DNA of 64,000 bases from Paulinella micropora (GCA_019918135.1 WBZZ01002100.1:84018-148017); one strand, 5' to 3'. Positions 1-16,777 are shown, counted from the first letter of the stretch. The notes: a model not told the origin generated them from the sequence alone. Made by a program: numbers and translations.

Positions 1-1290
1 GCAATAACATTCACATTTCCACCATTATTAGAAGAGGAAACTGATTTCAGTGTAAAAGTTAATACATCACTTGGAGATAGATAAATATCATAATTTCTTA
101 GATTGATTTGTTGAGTTGAATTAGCATTAACATAAATTTTAAAAATCGTCGTTCCGTTGGCGATAGCAGTCGCTGTTGTGTCGGTATCAACTATTGAATA
201 TTTCATATCCACATCTGCATACACTGCTCCAGTTGATGTTCAATTCAACACCATTCTTACTATATTTGTTTTCCCGTCTTCATTACTAATACTTATCGAT
301 GATGGATATACTAATGAATAATTCTCCAAGTTAGCGCCACCACTATCATATTTTGCTTTATTTCTTATACTCAATATCGGTCTTTCCGTTGTGTGTGCAA
401 CTTCACTACCTTCAATTGAATTTGTTATGCTTGTATTAATAGTATTTGGTCACTCAATGAATAAACTGGCACTTGCTGTTTTAAGAGTTTGTATTCCAGA
501 CGCTGCTTCTTTTTCATTACTGCTGTAAAGGGTAAGGTCGTATTTCGCAGACTTACACCAACATTAGCATTTGCATAGTCAATCATATGAACTAATTGAA
601 ATAATTCTGTTATGATATTTTCAATATAAAACTTTATAGCACCAAACCCAAGATACTGAAATGGAATTTGAAATACATTTCCTATGCTCCAAACTACTTC
701 GGGCATAGCCGAAGTTCCATCGCACAGGTCGTCCCAGGTTTTTTGTTCAATATAATCTACGACACCTCCTTTACAATGTGCAATATTCATTACTGCTCTG
801 TCTTTGTAACAATAAAATCCATCAACAAGCCCGTTTTCTATTCCAACAAATAAATAGTAATCTTTTGTATCATCCGTTGTCCATATAGCAGTAAAGCGAG
901 CGAGGGCACCTGTTCCAGTTCTATATTTTATTCTCCTTTTACTTACCAATCTAGCATCCGCCGTGGCATCCGCTGAAGTTGTTAATTCAGCCATATTATT
1001 CAAAAATGACACAGATGATTTTGTTTCTGTTTTTGTCCATATCCTAGTATTAATTGTATATGGAAAGATTTCCTGTAAAACTAGTGTTAATTGACATACT
1101 ACTGCTTCGCCAAAAGCGGTTTTTGAATGATTTGTTTCAATATCACCATCATATCCAACTTTGACATTTATAAATTCTCCGTCAGGATTTTCTGCGATTA
1201 AACTTGTTTAAATTATTCCATTGGTTTTGCACTTAACATCAACAAAATTATTGGCTTCATCTTGTGCGATTGAATTTCCCTGGTGAGACA
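1..1290 (-). pseudogene. PLV fibre-like/minor virion protein (frameshifted, runs off left edge)
   Basis: Reading starts at an ATG near 1290 (MSHQGNSIAQDEANNFVDVK), breaks near 1205, resumes through 1012-525, and changes frame again near 523 before running to the window edge. The middle part has the pattern FVGIENGLVDGFYCYKDRAV, then IPFQYLGFGAIKFYIEN and VHMIDYANANVG. That pattern is recalled from a conserved domain of PLV and phage-like virion surface proteins. The gene lies directly downstream of the MCP on the same strand, so a virion role is likely. At least two frameshifts make it a pseudogene. The C-terminus is outside the window. Assignment as fibre-like is inference; the open stretches and frame breaks are seen. 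Confidence 0.6.
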
Positions 1291-1353
1291 TCTCTTGTAT
1301 ATAACAAAAAATATTTTCTTTTTTTTATTTTATTATTATTTTTTTCTAACTCA

Positions 1354-2834
1354 TCAAAATTTCAATACCCTTAACAAGCACACTTCGTTGAAGAATGGCG
1401 AATTTGTAGTGATTGAGATTGTTCCTGCGGTAGTCGCAACGAATTCATATCGCCTCTCAGTGTCTAGGCTAAGACAGCTTACCTCATAGCAGTCGGTATC
1501 CTTATCACACAGCGGGCGGTTATCGTCCCAAGTATCAACGTGGAACCAGTTGTAATGATACACACTAGAATTCAAAATGGCACTACCCTTCAACTTATCT
1601 TTGAGAACCATATAATCTTCATTATTTGAGGTGTTAATATCAAATTGTTGAATACTGCTTCCGTCAAGGGTTGTGTAATATGTCTGAATTTTAGAGCACT
1701 GTGCTTTTACGACTGGAGGCCCCACCGCATAACCCGCTGGCATATTGCTATTATCAAAAGAAATATTAGCACTCTCAGTGTTGTGAAGGGCCGATGTATA
1801 TATACGACGAATTCTTTCACCCTGCGAGCGGTTCATTTTTACGACATAGTTCTGTTGCGATGATGAAAGGTTCTGCTTCCAAGCAATTGGATATTCAATC
1901 TTAAAAGGAAAGCCTTCACCAACAATCTTTTGTTGAACCCCCAAAATAACATTAGGGTCAGTCTCCACAGCAAGAAACAAATTCAAGTTTGAAATAGTAG
2001 CGCCAACAGCGGTAGCAGTCGCAGTGGAAATAGAACTCGCATCAGTACCATAGAATGAAGTGCGTGCAGTGCTCTCCCACACAATTCTCAAATCCAAAAT
2101 TTCATTAAAACCGATAGTTTTATCCAGTTCAAAAATTGTTCCAAACAGCATTCCCAAAGGAAACTTAACACTAATAGCAGGGTTGGCACCATTATCAGTC
2201 CCGCCTTCAAAATACTTAGCCTCCTAACAATGCTATAGGTTCCAGCAGTGCTATCAGCTAGAGCGGTATCATCATGACGACGGACATTAACAAGTGGTAC
2301 TTTGTAGTAAGCTTGAACCGCCGCCTTAAGGTCAGCTGAATTTGCAGCATCGGTAATTGATTTTCTTTCTGCTACTGTTCCAATTTCAACTCTTCCAGCA
2401 TTACACTTTTGAAACATAGCACCAGAATTACCTATTTTATTGTCATCATCATAAGCACCATGGTTTTCAAGTGCCATAAATTTTTCATACTTAATTTCCG
2501 GTTTCCATATCACCTTAGTGTAGTTCCCCACATGCTGAAGATTACACAAATACTGCCCGCTTCGGCTTCGCAGTTCAATAGTTTTAATCATACTCAAACA
2601 ATCCATAAAAATACGATTGTAGTGGCCAGCACCTGCAGCAGTAGGAGTGTAAGTAAATCGCAACACTGTCCTCGCAAGGTTCAAAGGGCGGGTAGGAATT
2701 TCAAAGGTGCTTTCCATACCACCAGCAGTAGTAAGTGTGACATTTGCCGACCCTTCACGACTTGTAAGTTTATACTTACCAGTGAGCAGTTCCTTAGTCT
2801 GATGGACTAGTTCTCCTCCGTATTGGACAGGCAT
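1354..2834 (-). pseudogene. MCP: Major capsid protein of a Polinton-like virus (frameshifted)
   Basis: Two overlapping frames together give about 490 residues, the size of PLV/virophage double jelly-roll capsid proteins. The first begins MPVQYGGELVHQTKELLTGK at 2834. The second resumes near 2215 with YFEGGTDNGANPAISVKFPL and ends ELLRVLKF-like at 1354. Features fitting the family are the N-terminal GGELVHQTKELLTG, the GGMESTFEIPTRPLNLARTV strand region and the late FHVDTWDDNRPLCDKDTDC region. A single shift near 2215 breaks the frame. The gene follows the penton on the same strand with a 73-bp gap, which is the virophage order. The protein would form the capsomer; this copy cannot make it intact. 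Confidence 0.8.
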
Positions 2835-2907
2835 TTTTTTCTTTTTTTGAAGTGGTGTAAATTGATTAATACACGAAATATATTTATAGAAAAAAAATCT
2901 AAATTAA

Positions 2908-3635
2908 TTATCTAGCCTTTAACAAATTGAAGAATGAATTAAATAAACTAAAATAATTAGTTTCACGATAAACTAATAGTGTCATAACTATTCCCGAACC
3001 ATTAAGATTAATTGCTTGGTCGTTTTCGTCCGTCAAGTAAAACCTGAATACATTGTTTGAATTAGCGGACACTGTTTTCCCGTATTCACTACCAGAGCCG
3101 TCATAGATAACAGACCCAAAAGGAATTTCGTTGGCTGTGTATATTTCTTGAAGCACGTGATTATCACCTTCATTCACCAAATCAGATTGAAAGTATAAAT
3201 TTTTTTTGCCAGTTAGAATAATTACGTTTGGCGATTTAATAAAATCATCAGCAAAGAAATATGAATTTCTATCAAACCCCATAACCTCGTGAATACGGGT
3301 ATCACCATCCAAGAAAAACTGCGGTTGAATTCCTTTATTCTCTGACACACTGAATGTTAATTTTCCATCTTCTGGGTCTATGTTGGTATTATTACTGGAT
3401 ACCACATAAGTATAATTATTTGGGCTGTCTGCGGTTAGCACCTCTGCCAGTTTATTTTTTAAGTTGTTCATTGTGTAGTTTCCCTCAGGTATCGTAATTA
3501 AAGCCTCATATCCGTCTTCGGATAATGTAAAAGTATTATATGGTGAAGCCAGTAATACGACTTCGGCAAATAAATATGAAGAATTTTACAATGTGTGGGA
3601 TTATCTAGCCCCTTCATATTGACTTCGTGTGTAAA
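2908..3635 (-). pseudogene. Penton/minor capsid protein, 3' part (separated by the 13-kb insertion)
   Basis: The open part from 3471 gives 187 residues with the PLV minor-capsid pattern: ITIPEGNYTMNNLKNKLAEV, then IHEVMGFDRNSYFFADDF, VLQEIYTANEIPFGSVIYDG and FRFYLTDENDQAINLNGSGI. Upstream of 3471 the same protein continues to 3635, with one frameshift between the LPKSYYWL segment and the ASPYNTFTLSEDGYEALI segment. Reading continues into the insertion boundary at 3635. The missing first 26 codons lie at 16774-16697, across the 13-kb element. In the family this jelly-roll protein occupies capsid vertices. Both the insertion and the frameshift inactivate it. Confidence 0.85.
3632..3635 (+). repeat. 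Target-site duplication TAAA, left copy
   Basis: TAAA stands directly outside the left terminal inverted repeat and again at 16693-16696 directly outside the right one. With one copy removed the penton reading frame is continuous. Because the TIR begins with A residues, a parse with a 2-bp duplication is also possible; 4 bp is the longest consistent one. Confidence 0.8.
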
Positions 3636-3920
3636 AACTAAACATTCGACAATCTTGGGGGTATCCCTTTTTCCGAAATTTTCCATGAAGTATATGGACT
3701 TTTTTGAAAACGTGTGGAAATGAAAGGAAATGAATTCCCTGATTGCAGAACATATAAAAATAATATTAAAATATGTTTTTATTAATTGTAATACACTTTA
3801 ACTTCATCTTCAGAGGTGGGCAGGAACCGGTCCGACACGGTAATTTTTCTACTTTTTCGTAGTCCCGGCTACCATGAATCTATGATGATAACAATGCCGA
3901 ACATGCAGAATTTGCTTTTA
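3636..3920 (+). repeat. Left terminal inverted repeat
   Basis: Begins AACTAAACATTCGACAATCT and is the reverse complement of 16408-16692. By eye there are about 8 mismatches over 285 bp. Weaker similarity continues inward to about 3990. It then meets a G-rich run at 4019-4050, matched on the other side by a C-rich run. Confidence 0.9.
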
Positions 3921-4018
3921 CTGTTTATTCTTGCTTATATTAAGCATTTTACTATATTAAGACATGGTTTTACCTTCAAAAAATTCTGTTTGCCCGCTGT
4001 GACGTACGCTGGTACGTA

Positions 4019-4050
4019 GAGGGGGGAGGGGGGGGGTGGGGGGGGGGGGG
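4019..4050 (+). repeat. Poly-G tract inside left TIR
   Basis: Almost pure G run on the plus strand. A C-rich run at about 16290-16325 occupies the mirror position beside the right TIR. The pair is therefore symmetric with respect to the element and could form G-quadruplex DNA at both subterminal positions. Confidence 0.7.
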
Positions 4051-4213
4051 AATGGGTCGGAGGGAGGACGCTTCACATCAGATTCTGGTGCATTATCAGA
4101 GTTAAACAAATTTCTAATTTCAGTTTTTAGAAGAAGCGTTACAGTTGCAGTTGCCCTAGACAAAAACCATTATGAAAAAGTCGGACCCAGAAAAATTCAT
4201 TCAAAAAAAATAA

Positions 4214-5315
4214 TCACATACGACCACGTCCACGTCCACGTCCACGTCCACCCGCAGCACGACGTGCGCGGCGACGTCCGCGCAAACGGATTCCTGAGTT
4301 ACGCATTCTCCAACTTGCGTCGGAGCGATCTGAATCATCTACAATATGGATAGCATCATGTTAAGGAGGAGAAGAACAAGAAGAAGAAGAAGAAGAAGAA
4401 GAAGAAGAAGAAGAAGAAGAAGAAGAAGAAGAAGAAGAAGAAGAAGAAAACTAATACCATGCTTTTCTTCCTCTGAACCAGAAGATCGATCAGACGATGA
4501 GTCAGTTGATGAACTGGAAGATGAAGTATCAGATAAGTCATCCTCTGAATCTGCCACTGGTTCTGCAGGCTGAGCAGCACCAAGCTCTTCTTCCTCAGGG
4601 AACCCACAGTCGCATCGTTCGAAATGGTTCCACGCTTGTTCAATAAGCTCTGCCTTCTTGAACTGTTTCCGATCGGAGTTTTGCGTTGCAACACCATGCA
4701 TTCTCATCCATGATTTCAATTCGCTAACTACCATCTGCTTGGACGCAAATTGCTTTTTTTCCTCTGACGATCTTAGCAACGTGAGAATTTTCCGCCAAGG
4801 CTCAGAAGCATTTCCAAATGCTAAATCCTGCTCCTGCTTTTCTTCGCTAGTAAACTGTCTTGCACCACGCCATCTCGGGTGAGCTGGAGGACGTCCTTCA
4901 TTAACAAAATAAGTGCGTGGTAAGGACAGCAGCTCTTCATCGGTCAAACGCGTAAGTGCGTTCATTTTCTCCTGTCGTTCTTGAGGCAACTCCATCCAAT
5001 TTACAGGTAGCTCGTCGATCAATCGAAATTCTGCTCTCCATTCCTTGCCTTTTGCATCGACACAGGACATATGAGCAGGACGGCCGGGCAGGCCGCCTTC
5101 GAAGTAATCTCCATCCACCTCTACTCTGGTCAAATTTCCACCTGCTAACATTTCCTCCACATGTGCTCGCTCATCCGGCCCTAGGTATTTAGTAGCCAAA
5201 GCACGAATATCCTTCTTCAGGCGCGGATTGACGAAGTAGCCGACTGGAAGCTTGGGAGGCATGTCGGTCGCTGTCATAAATAGAGAGAGAGATAGATAGA
5301 TAGAACGAGAGAAAG

Positions 5316-5372
<57 letters not shown>

Positions 5373-8300
5373 AAGATAGATAATATTATTACCGGGGCGT
5401 CCGATAAACAAATTGATCGGTTCTCCTCTGGGATCATCACGCACTCCATGAAAATCCTGTGCGTCTCCCCAAGTAGCGATCTCTACAGTCGGCAAAGCGT
5501 CAGGATCTTTCTTGGTGATTCTATATGCCAAGGGTTTGTTGTAGTTTTTGAAACTCTTGTTCATACACGGGCTAAAATGAGTCATCCAGTCGTAGTTACA
5601 TCCGAGAACAACCAGCACATGCCTCTTCTTGTGCTGCTTCTTGAATGCAAGAATGAGCTTTAATAACGCTTGAGCGATGTTAGTTGTCAGGAAGGTGCTC
5701 TTCCACCCGATATCCATAACTCGAAATTCCTGATCATCTCCATCGTGCCCGTGCCCTGGTGGCTTGCGATGTGACTCTACTTGGAAACGGATTCCTCTGT
5801 CAACGACATTGAGCCCAAGGAAACCCAGCATCGCCCACGCGGTGTTATCACCAGCTCCGTCCCACTCAAGATATAATTTCCACGCTTGCATTGTGCGAGG
5901 GTTCCAAAGTTGCCAATGTAAAAGTGCGGCAAGCATAGTAATGTTGCTGTTCGCGCCGTGTTCTACCGCGCCTTCAAGGTACGTCAGAATAAAATGCGTA
6001 TCGGTAGTGTAGCAGGTATTGATTCCAACGCAAAGGCGAAACACAATTTTTCCTTTGAAATCTTTCGCGGCGCGGCGGCAAGATGGGATCTTCACTGGCG
6101 GTTTCATATCGGCTGATATGACTGTGGCAGCAAAATCTGCTGGTGCTGCCTTCTTGCGCTGCATGCTGGCAACGCGGCACGCCCTGTGAATTTTGTGATG
6201 AAGCCTGCTACGGCGACGCCATTCTTGAGCTTCTACTTCAGTCCTGAAACCGTTAGAATGATCAGCAGCAAGCTCTGTGCAGATCTCGCATTTTGAGAAA
6301 TCTCCTTCTGCAAAACAAACCTGTAATAAGTAATGATAACGAAAATATGCATAATACCTCTGACAAACTTGACGTGCGGAAAATCCATGCGCCAAACTTT
6401 GTTGATCGTATTGTCTGTCGGAGGATTATTTGGATCAACTCGTTTCGAACAACCAAACCGAAGGCACATATCTTTCCAATTCTCGCGAACATAGTTTTGG
6501 ACTCCTGCGTCCTGAGCCATTTCTTGCATCCTCCATATTCCGTCGCTGCATATCTCCGGGTAACTCTCCATGAACTTCTCGCAGAGTAATACTGCTACCA
6601 CATCTTCTGTTTCAGGAACGGTTGAGTAGCTTTTTGTCAAAACCTTCGTGTTATTTGCAAGAAGTTTGTGTGCTCTTGACAAAACTTTATCACCGATCCC
6701 GTAGATACGCTGCCAGGCTACTTTGCACACAGCCTCCGTTAAATACATATACTGAAACGATCCAGTTTTTGTTTGAAACGATTCAAGCTGCGAAGCTGCC
6801 CAAGAATAAAGCTCACTGAGAGACGATGACGCATTCTTCGCTCTCGTGTAAAGCACATCACGCGTGTCGATAAATGAATAACACTTCCACTTTTTGCAGC
6901 AGACAGACTTAACTTCCCTGTCCAAGTCGGCGAAGGTAATCCCCAACAGTTTTTGGAGCGCAGACGGTCTCTGAAGCTTCACTGCACCTTTCGTGCGACT
7001 TTTCATCGTGTAGGGGCGCGTTGGATTCTTACGTGGTCTGCTGTAAGGAATTGGTGATAATCTCATGATGTTATACAACAGCTCATTCGATTCCATAAGC
7101 TCGTCGAAGTTCAATCGAAGCTCGTTGGATAATTCCGCATCGTCCACGCCGACCAGAGGAGGAAGCAATCCAGGGTTGATAGATGCAGCATCACCGTTTG
7201 AATCCGTATCTGAACACTCTTCGTCGACGTTCTACGCAAACAAGATCGCTTATGAACATTAACCAGCATGAACATAGACAGGTAGAGAAAAAAAATTACC
7301 ATGGAGCCAGTAGGAAGATATAGTCTAGAGCTGCTGCAGCTACTAACATCATATCCTGTAGTGACAGTAGAACTGTCTGACTGTTTCCAGCTGTCGAGGT
7401 TAGCATCAACGTCAGGAACACCTGCCTGTAAAAAAGAATCTTCTCAGTAATAATTTTCATTTATTTATTTTTTACCTGTGCATCACTCAAGCTTGATTTT
7501 TCTGTGATGACTGCAATGTCCGAGCTTTCCCTGGGCAGAAGCGTGCGGCGACTATCTGAAATTGAGGACACGCTGTCGAGAAGCTTCCTCTTTTTTTCCG
7601 GCGGAATAGATGATGACCTGGAGAGCGGTTGCTTTCCATCAGAACTAATACTGCTGACCGACGCTAAAAGTTCAACCTTTGCTTCATGAAGCAAGGAAAT
7701 TGACTTAAGTGGAAGCGGATGTTCTTTCTCAGGAACGATGAAACATACATGACCAATGTCAGTCTCGAACAGGAAAACTGGGATTTTAGCTCCTTCCTTG
7801 GCAGCCTCTTTCAACCAGACCGGATGTGCATCGCTTGGCAGCGTAGCTATCTCTAGGTCTGGATTAGGTGCATAGCTGAGCAAAATCTCTTGATCTTTCG
7901 ATATTGCGGTGGTGACAGTCACAATAGGAGTACCCTTGCTGACCTGACATTATTTACAACAATATTTATAGAAAAAATACAACACACGTAACAAAAACTT
8001 ACATTGCATGGATGTATGTAACAACTAACATAATTTACCTTCACGTTCGGTCGGCAAGTGTCATCGTCGAGCTTGTTGAACCCTTGCGATGAAGAGTTGA
8101 TGAGATGCATTGCATTCCTGCTCGATTCGTTAATGAATTTAATTGGATGCATCCCTGTTTGCAGGGAACTCCCAATTTTCATAGTGAAATGATCAGAAAA
8201 TGCAGCATGATCTGCAGCACGCAAAGACTTTCCTCCTGGTTCGAGGAGCCCAAGCTGAAAAGAAGGAGGAAGGTATTTATCAGCAAAGACTCCGTAGCCA

Positions 8301-8374
8301 CCACCACGGTGTGCCACATATATCGGCGCCTTGCTAGCCCTCAGCATGGCATACCTAAAGTTTGAAATACACAT
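4214..8374 (-). CDS. SET-like domain fused to DUF7869-type transposase-like protein, 7 exons
   Basis: Exons: 8374-8039, 7943-7476, 7425-7300, 7231-6358, 6307-5393, 5270-4458, 4338-4214. All introns are GT-AG, phases agree, and the total of 3657 nt is a whole number of codons (about 1218 aa). Residues about 20-130 look like a SET domain: GGGYGVFADKYLPPSFQLGL, HLINSSS, CRPNV, then ISKDQEILLSYAPN after intron 1; the usual NHS is INS here. The middle has CEIC, an Asp in ISADMKPP, EWDGAGDNTAWAMLGFLGL and PPGHGHDGDDQEF, matching the GHxHxDxD pattern of DUF7869 proteins. Residues about 980-1020 (VVSELKSWMRMHGV) are SAP-like. The tail is acidic, then RG-rich. The first exon start is uncertain (ATG also near 8350). 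Likely the element's transposase; a methyl-mark function is inference. Confidence 0.75.
4358..4457 (-). repeat. (CTT)n microsatellite forming the 3' part of the last intron
   Basis: The last intron of the SET-transposase gene (4339-4457) is almost wholly CTT repeats on the coding strand. They are followed by a short segment ending TATTGTAG at the acceptor. The repeat can serve as the polypyrimidine tract. Confidence 0.7.
5271..5392 (-). repeat. (CT)n and (TA)n microsatellites filling an intron
   Basis: The intron between exons 5 and 6 of the SET-transposase gene consists of CT-rich runs around a (TA)n core at 5321-5346, with donor GTAATA and acceptor TATGACAG. Confidence 0.7.
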
Positions 8375-8512
8375 GAAAAAAATGGCAGCGCTTCCCGTTA
8401 GAGGGAATCACTAAAAAAAAAAAAGGACAGAGAAAGGCTCACTGATAGAAGGCCACACACACTAGCTAGTTATACTAAAGCTAGTATCTATACTCCCCTC
8501 TTTAAACTATGC

Positions 8513-8515
<3 letters not shown>
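8375..8515 (-). repeat. Dispersed repeat family D, reverse copy
   Basis: About 140 bp found again at 11911-12060, 13386-13538 and 14856-15001 in the opposite orientation. Shared blocks include GGCCTTCTATCAGT, GAGCCTTTCCCTGT and AACGGGAAGCGCTG, followed by a T run. Each copy abuts an (ATT)n array. No protein or Pol III box was recognised. Confidence 0.75.
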
Positions 8516-8591
<76 letters not shown>

Positions 8592-8620
8592 TAATAACAA
8601 TAATAATAATAATAATAATA
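8516..8620 (+). repeat. (AAT)n microsatellite
   Basis: Perfect to near-perfect AAT array. Further arrays at 8717-8792, 8914-8950 and 9003-9057 separate short SINE pieces. Confidence 0.95.
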
Positions 8621-8714
8621 GATTTATCAGTCAATTGGCCTTTGATCCTGTCGGACATGTGCCTCCATTGGTAGCACGGGGCCGTTCGGTGACGCGGCTC
8701 CGCTCCAAAGACTC

Positions 8715-8716
<2 letters not shown>
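8621..8716 (-). mobile_element. Short SINE-like repeat, family E (reverse)
   Basis: About 95 bp, matched in the other orientation at 59541-59636. Its 3' part (ATGGAGGCACATGT, then CAATTGACTGATAAGTCTA and a TTA tail) resembles the 3' part of the tRNA-derived SINE family. Confidence 0.7.
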
Positions 8717-8792
<76 letters not shown>

Positions 8793-8793
<1 letters not shown>

Positions 8794-8913
8794 GTGCTTC
8801 TCAGTCAATGGCGAATGCATTTCTGCACATGTGCCTCCATCGTCTCACCCGTGAGGGGAGTACGAAGATTTGACGATAGGCTCTACTGACACCCCCGCAA
8901 GGCAGCTCCAAGC
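8793..8913 (-). mobile_element. tRNA-derived SINE, 5'-truncated reverse copy
   Basis: Carries the 3' two thirds of the SINE described at 12205-12446 (GCTGCCTTGCGGGGGTGTCA to GAGAAGCACT). It lacks the tRNA head and is flanked by AAT arrays. Confidence 0.8.
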
Positions 8914-8916
8914 AAC

Positions 8917-8950
<34 letters not shown>

Positions 8951-8998
8951 GGCTTCCTCCGACTATAGCATCAGATCCAGATCCTGGACATGTGCCTC

Positions 8999-9002
<4 letters not shown>
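8951..9002 (-). mobile_element. SINE-like fragment, family F (reverse)
   Basis: About 50 bp between AAT arrays. Read in reverse it starts AATGGAGGCACATGTCC, which is the shared 3' domain of families E and the tRNA SINE. The remainder is different. Confidence 0.5.
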
Positions 9003-9057
<55 letters not shown>

Positions 9058-9063
9058 TATTGA

Positions 9064-10270
9064 AGAGGAAATGCAAAATCATGCCGGTCAGTTTCACAAA
9101 CTTTTGTGCAGAGTTTTTTCCACAGATTGTTGTGTACAGAAGAAAAGAATAGCATTCCCGCTCATTCTGAGCTGGGAAAAGAGCGGGAATGCTGTTACAT
9201 CTTCTCGAAATGTCATGCTCTCAATAAAATCTCTGCACAAAAGTTTGCAAAACAGCAATCCAAAAACGAGTTTCATCGAATTGCTGGTTTGTGAAAAATA
9301 GATTAAGCTGGGTCGTGCAATGTTAGGAAATGACATTTATAGCTTCAACAAACACGTTGCAGCAGAAACATGCAAGGGATGACATGAGTTGAGAGTACGT
9401 ACTAGGAAGGAAATGCAAAATCATGCCGGTCGGTTTTCACAAACTTTTGTGCAGAGTTTTTTCCATAGATTGTTGTGTACAGAAGAAAAGAATAGCATTC
9501 CCGCTCATTCTGAGCTGGGAAAAGAGCGGGAATGCTGTTACATCTTCTCGTAATGTCATGCTCTTAATAAAATCTCTGCACAAAAGTTTGCAAAACAGCA
9601 GTCCGAAAACGAGTTTCATCGAATTGCTGGTTTGTGAAAAATAGATTAAGCTGGGTCGTGCAATGTTAGGAAATGACATTTATAGCTTCAACAAACACGT
9701 TATAGCAGAAACATGCAAGGGATGACATGAGTTGAGAGTACGTAGGAAGGAAATGCAAAATCATGCCGGTCGCTTTTCACAAACTTTTGTGCAGAGTTTT
9801 TTCCACAGATTGTTGTGTACAGAAAAAAAGAATAGCATTCCCGCTCATTCTGAGCTGGGAAAAGAGCGGGAATGCTGTTACATTTTCTCGAAATGTCATG
9901 TTCTCAATAAAATCTCTGCACAAAAGTTTGCAAAACAGCAATCCAAAAACGAGTTTCATCGAATTGCTGGTTTATGAAAAATAGATTAAGCTGGGTCGTG
10001 CAATGTTAGGAAATGACATTTATAGCTTCAACAAACACGTTATAGCAGAAACATGCAAGGGATGACATGAGTTGAGAGTACGTAGGAAGGAAATGCAAAA
10101 TCATGCCGGTCGCTTTTCACAAACTTTTGTGCAGAGTTTTTTCCACAGATTGTTGTGTACAGAAAAAAAGAATAGCATTCCCGCTCATTCTGAGCTGGGG
10201 AAAGAGCGGGAATGCTGTTACATCTTCTCGAAATGTCATGCTCTTAATAAAATCTCTGCACAAAGGTTTG
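9064..10270 (+). repeat. Four 340-bp tandem repeats with nested hairpins
   Basis: Unit starts (ATGCAAAATCATGCC) at 9071, 9413, 9753 and 10093 give periods of 342, 340 and 340 bp; the last unit is cut at about 10270. Each unit has an outer inverted repeat (AAACTTTTGTGCAGAG with its complement about 115 bp later) enclosing a perfect 13-bp inner stem (AGCATTCCCGCTC / GAGCGGGAATGCT). The array lies between the divergent 5' ends of the element's two genes. It could be a regulatory, replication or transposase-binding array; that role is inference. Confidence 0.9.
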
Positions 10271-10420
10271 ATAATAACACGACCCTTTTTCCACACGTTC
10301 AAATTTCAGACCGGCCCGAGAAAAATTTTAAGGTTGAAGGCGCTGACTGGTAGTTATGTCTTTGGAATTCAACTCATTTTGCTCGTTTGTCAACGTGTAG
10401 GATCACTTTCTGACTCTGGC

Positions 10421-15985
<5,565 letters not shown>

Positions 15986-16407
15986 CTTCAAATGCACGCA
16001 CCAGGTAGTTTGCATAGCTTTCACTTTTCTCCTTCATCTGAAAGATGTTTGAATTTGTTTTGTGTTTTTTTTCTTTGTAGTAGTGTAGTATTAATCGTAA
16101 TTTTTTGCACTGGCAGGTTTGTTATGGTCGAAAGCGTGATTAAGAACGTTTGTCGCGTGCAAGAGTTAAACAAACTTCTAATTTAGTTAGTATGATATTA
16201 CGGAGTTAGATTTATTATTTTTTTTAGTAATTAAAGAAATTTTGTTGTAGAATCTATGTATTTTGCGTGGCGACATCGCACTTCTCTTCCTCCCCCGTTC
16301 CCCCCTCCCCCCTCCCCCCCCCCCCGGGGGGAATTTATTGTAGGTAAAAGCAATGTTTATTATCATAATAAAGTAAAATGCTTAATGTAAACAAAGATAA
16401 ACAAACT
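15986..16407 (+). other. Downstream flank between right gene and right TIR
   Basis: About 420 bp. A segment at 16163-16184 (GAGTTAAACAAACTTCTAAT) recurs in direct orientation at 4097-4118 with one mismatch. The C/G tract at 16290-16330 follows. No gene seen. Confidence 0.5.
16290..16330 (-). repeat. Poly-C/G tract inside right TIR
   Basis: C-rich on the plus strand, ending in a C/G palindromic run at about 16318-16330. Mirror counterpart of 4019-4050. Confidence 0.65.
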
Positions 16408-16692
16408 TAAAAGCAAATTCTGCATGTTGGGCATTGTTATCATCATAGATTCATAGTAGCCGGGACTATGAAAAAGGAGAAAGATTACCGTGTCGGACCG
16501 GTTCCTGCCCACCTCTGAAGATGAAGTTAAAGTGTATTACAATTAATAAAAACATGTTTTAATATTATTTTTATATGTTCTGCAATCAGTGAATTGATTT
16601 CCTTTCATTTCCACACGTTTTCAAAAAAGTCCATATACTTCATGGAAAATTTCGGAAAAAGGGATACCCCCAAGATTGTCGAATGTTTAGTT
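16408..16692 (-). repeat. Right terminal inverted repeat
   Basis: Reverse complement of 3636-3920, ending GTCGAATGTTTAGTT at 16692. Same length as the left copy. Confidence 0.9.
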
Positions 16693-16696
16693 TAAA
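16693..16696 (+). repeat. Target-site duplication TAAA, right copy
   Basis: Matches 3632-3635 and joins the right TIR end (GTTTAGTT) to penton coding DNA. Confidence 0.8.
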
Positions 16697-16774
16697 GTCG
16701 CTGTCTGTGCCAGTTATCCTATTTTTGCTATTTATGTAATAGATACCTGAACTTCTTCCTCCCTTATAGTCCAT
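16697..16774 (-). pseudogene. Penton/minor capsid protein, 5' part (26 codons)
   Basis: An ATG at 16774 opens a frame containing GIYYINSKNRITGTDSDF, a typical PLV minor-capsid N-terminus in which an INS-R motif precedes a GTxSDF motif. It stops being virus-like exactly at the insertion junction (16693-16696). If the 13-kb element and one copy of the 4-bp duplication are removed, the frame runs straight into the piece at 3635, giving a Phe-Thr-His junction. The start lies 122 bp downstream of the protease stop. Confidence 0.85.
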
Positions 16775-16777
16775 GAT

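Noticed and set aside
4346..4573. Arg-rich open frame on the plus strand
   Set aside because: It is the antisense of the CTT intron repeat and the acidic exon of the SET-transposase gene.
8509..8889. Poly-Asn and poly-Ile frames through AAT arrays, here and at 12 kb and 57-59 kb
   Set aside because: They are translations of microsatellite and SINE DNA, with no independent coding signal.
9064..10270. CRISPR array
   Set aside because: The units are 340 bp, contiguous and nearly identical, with no spacers, in eukaryotic DNA.
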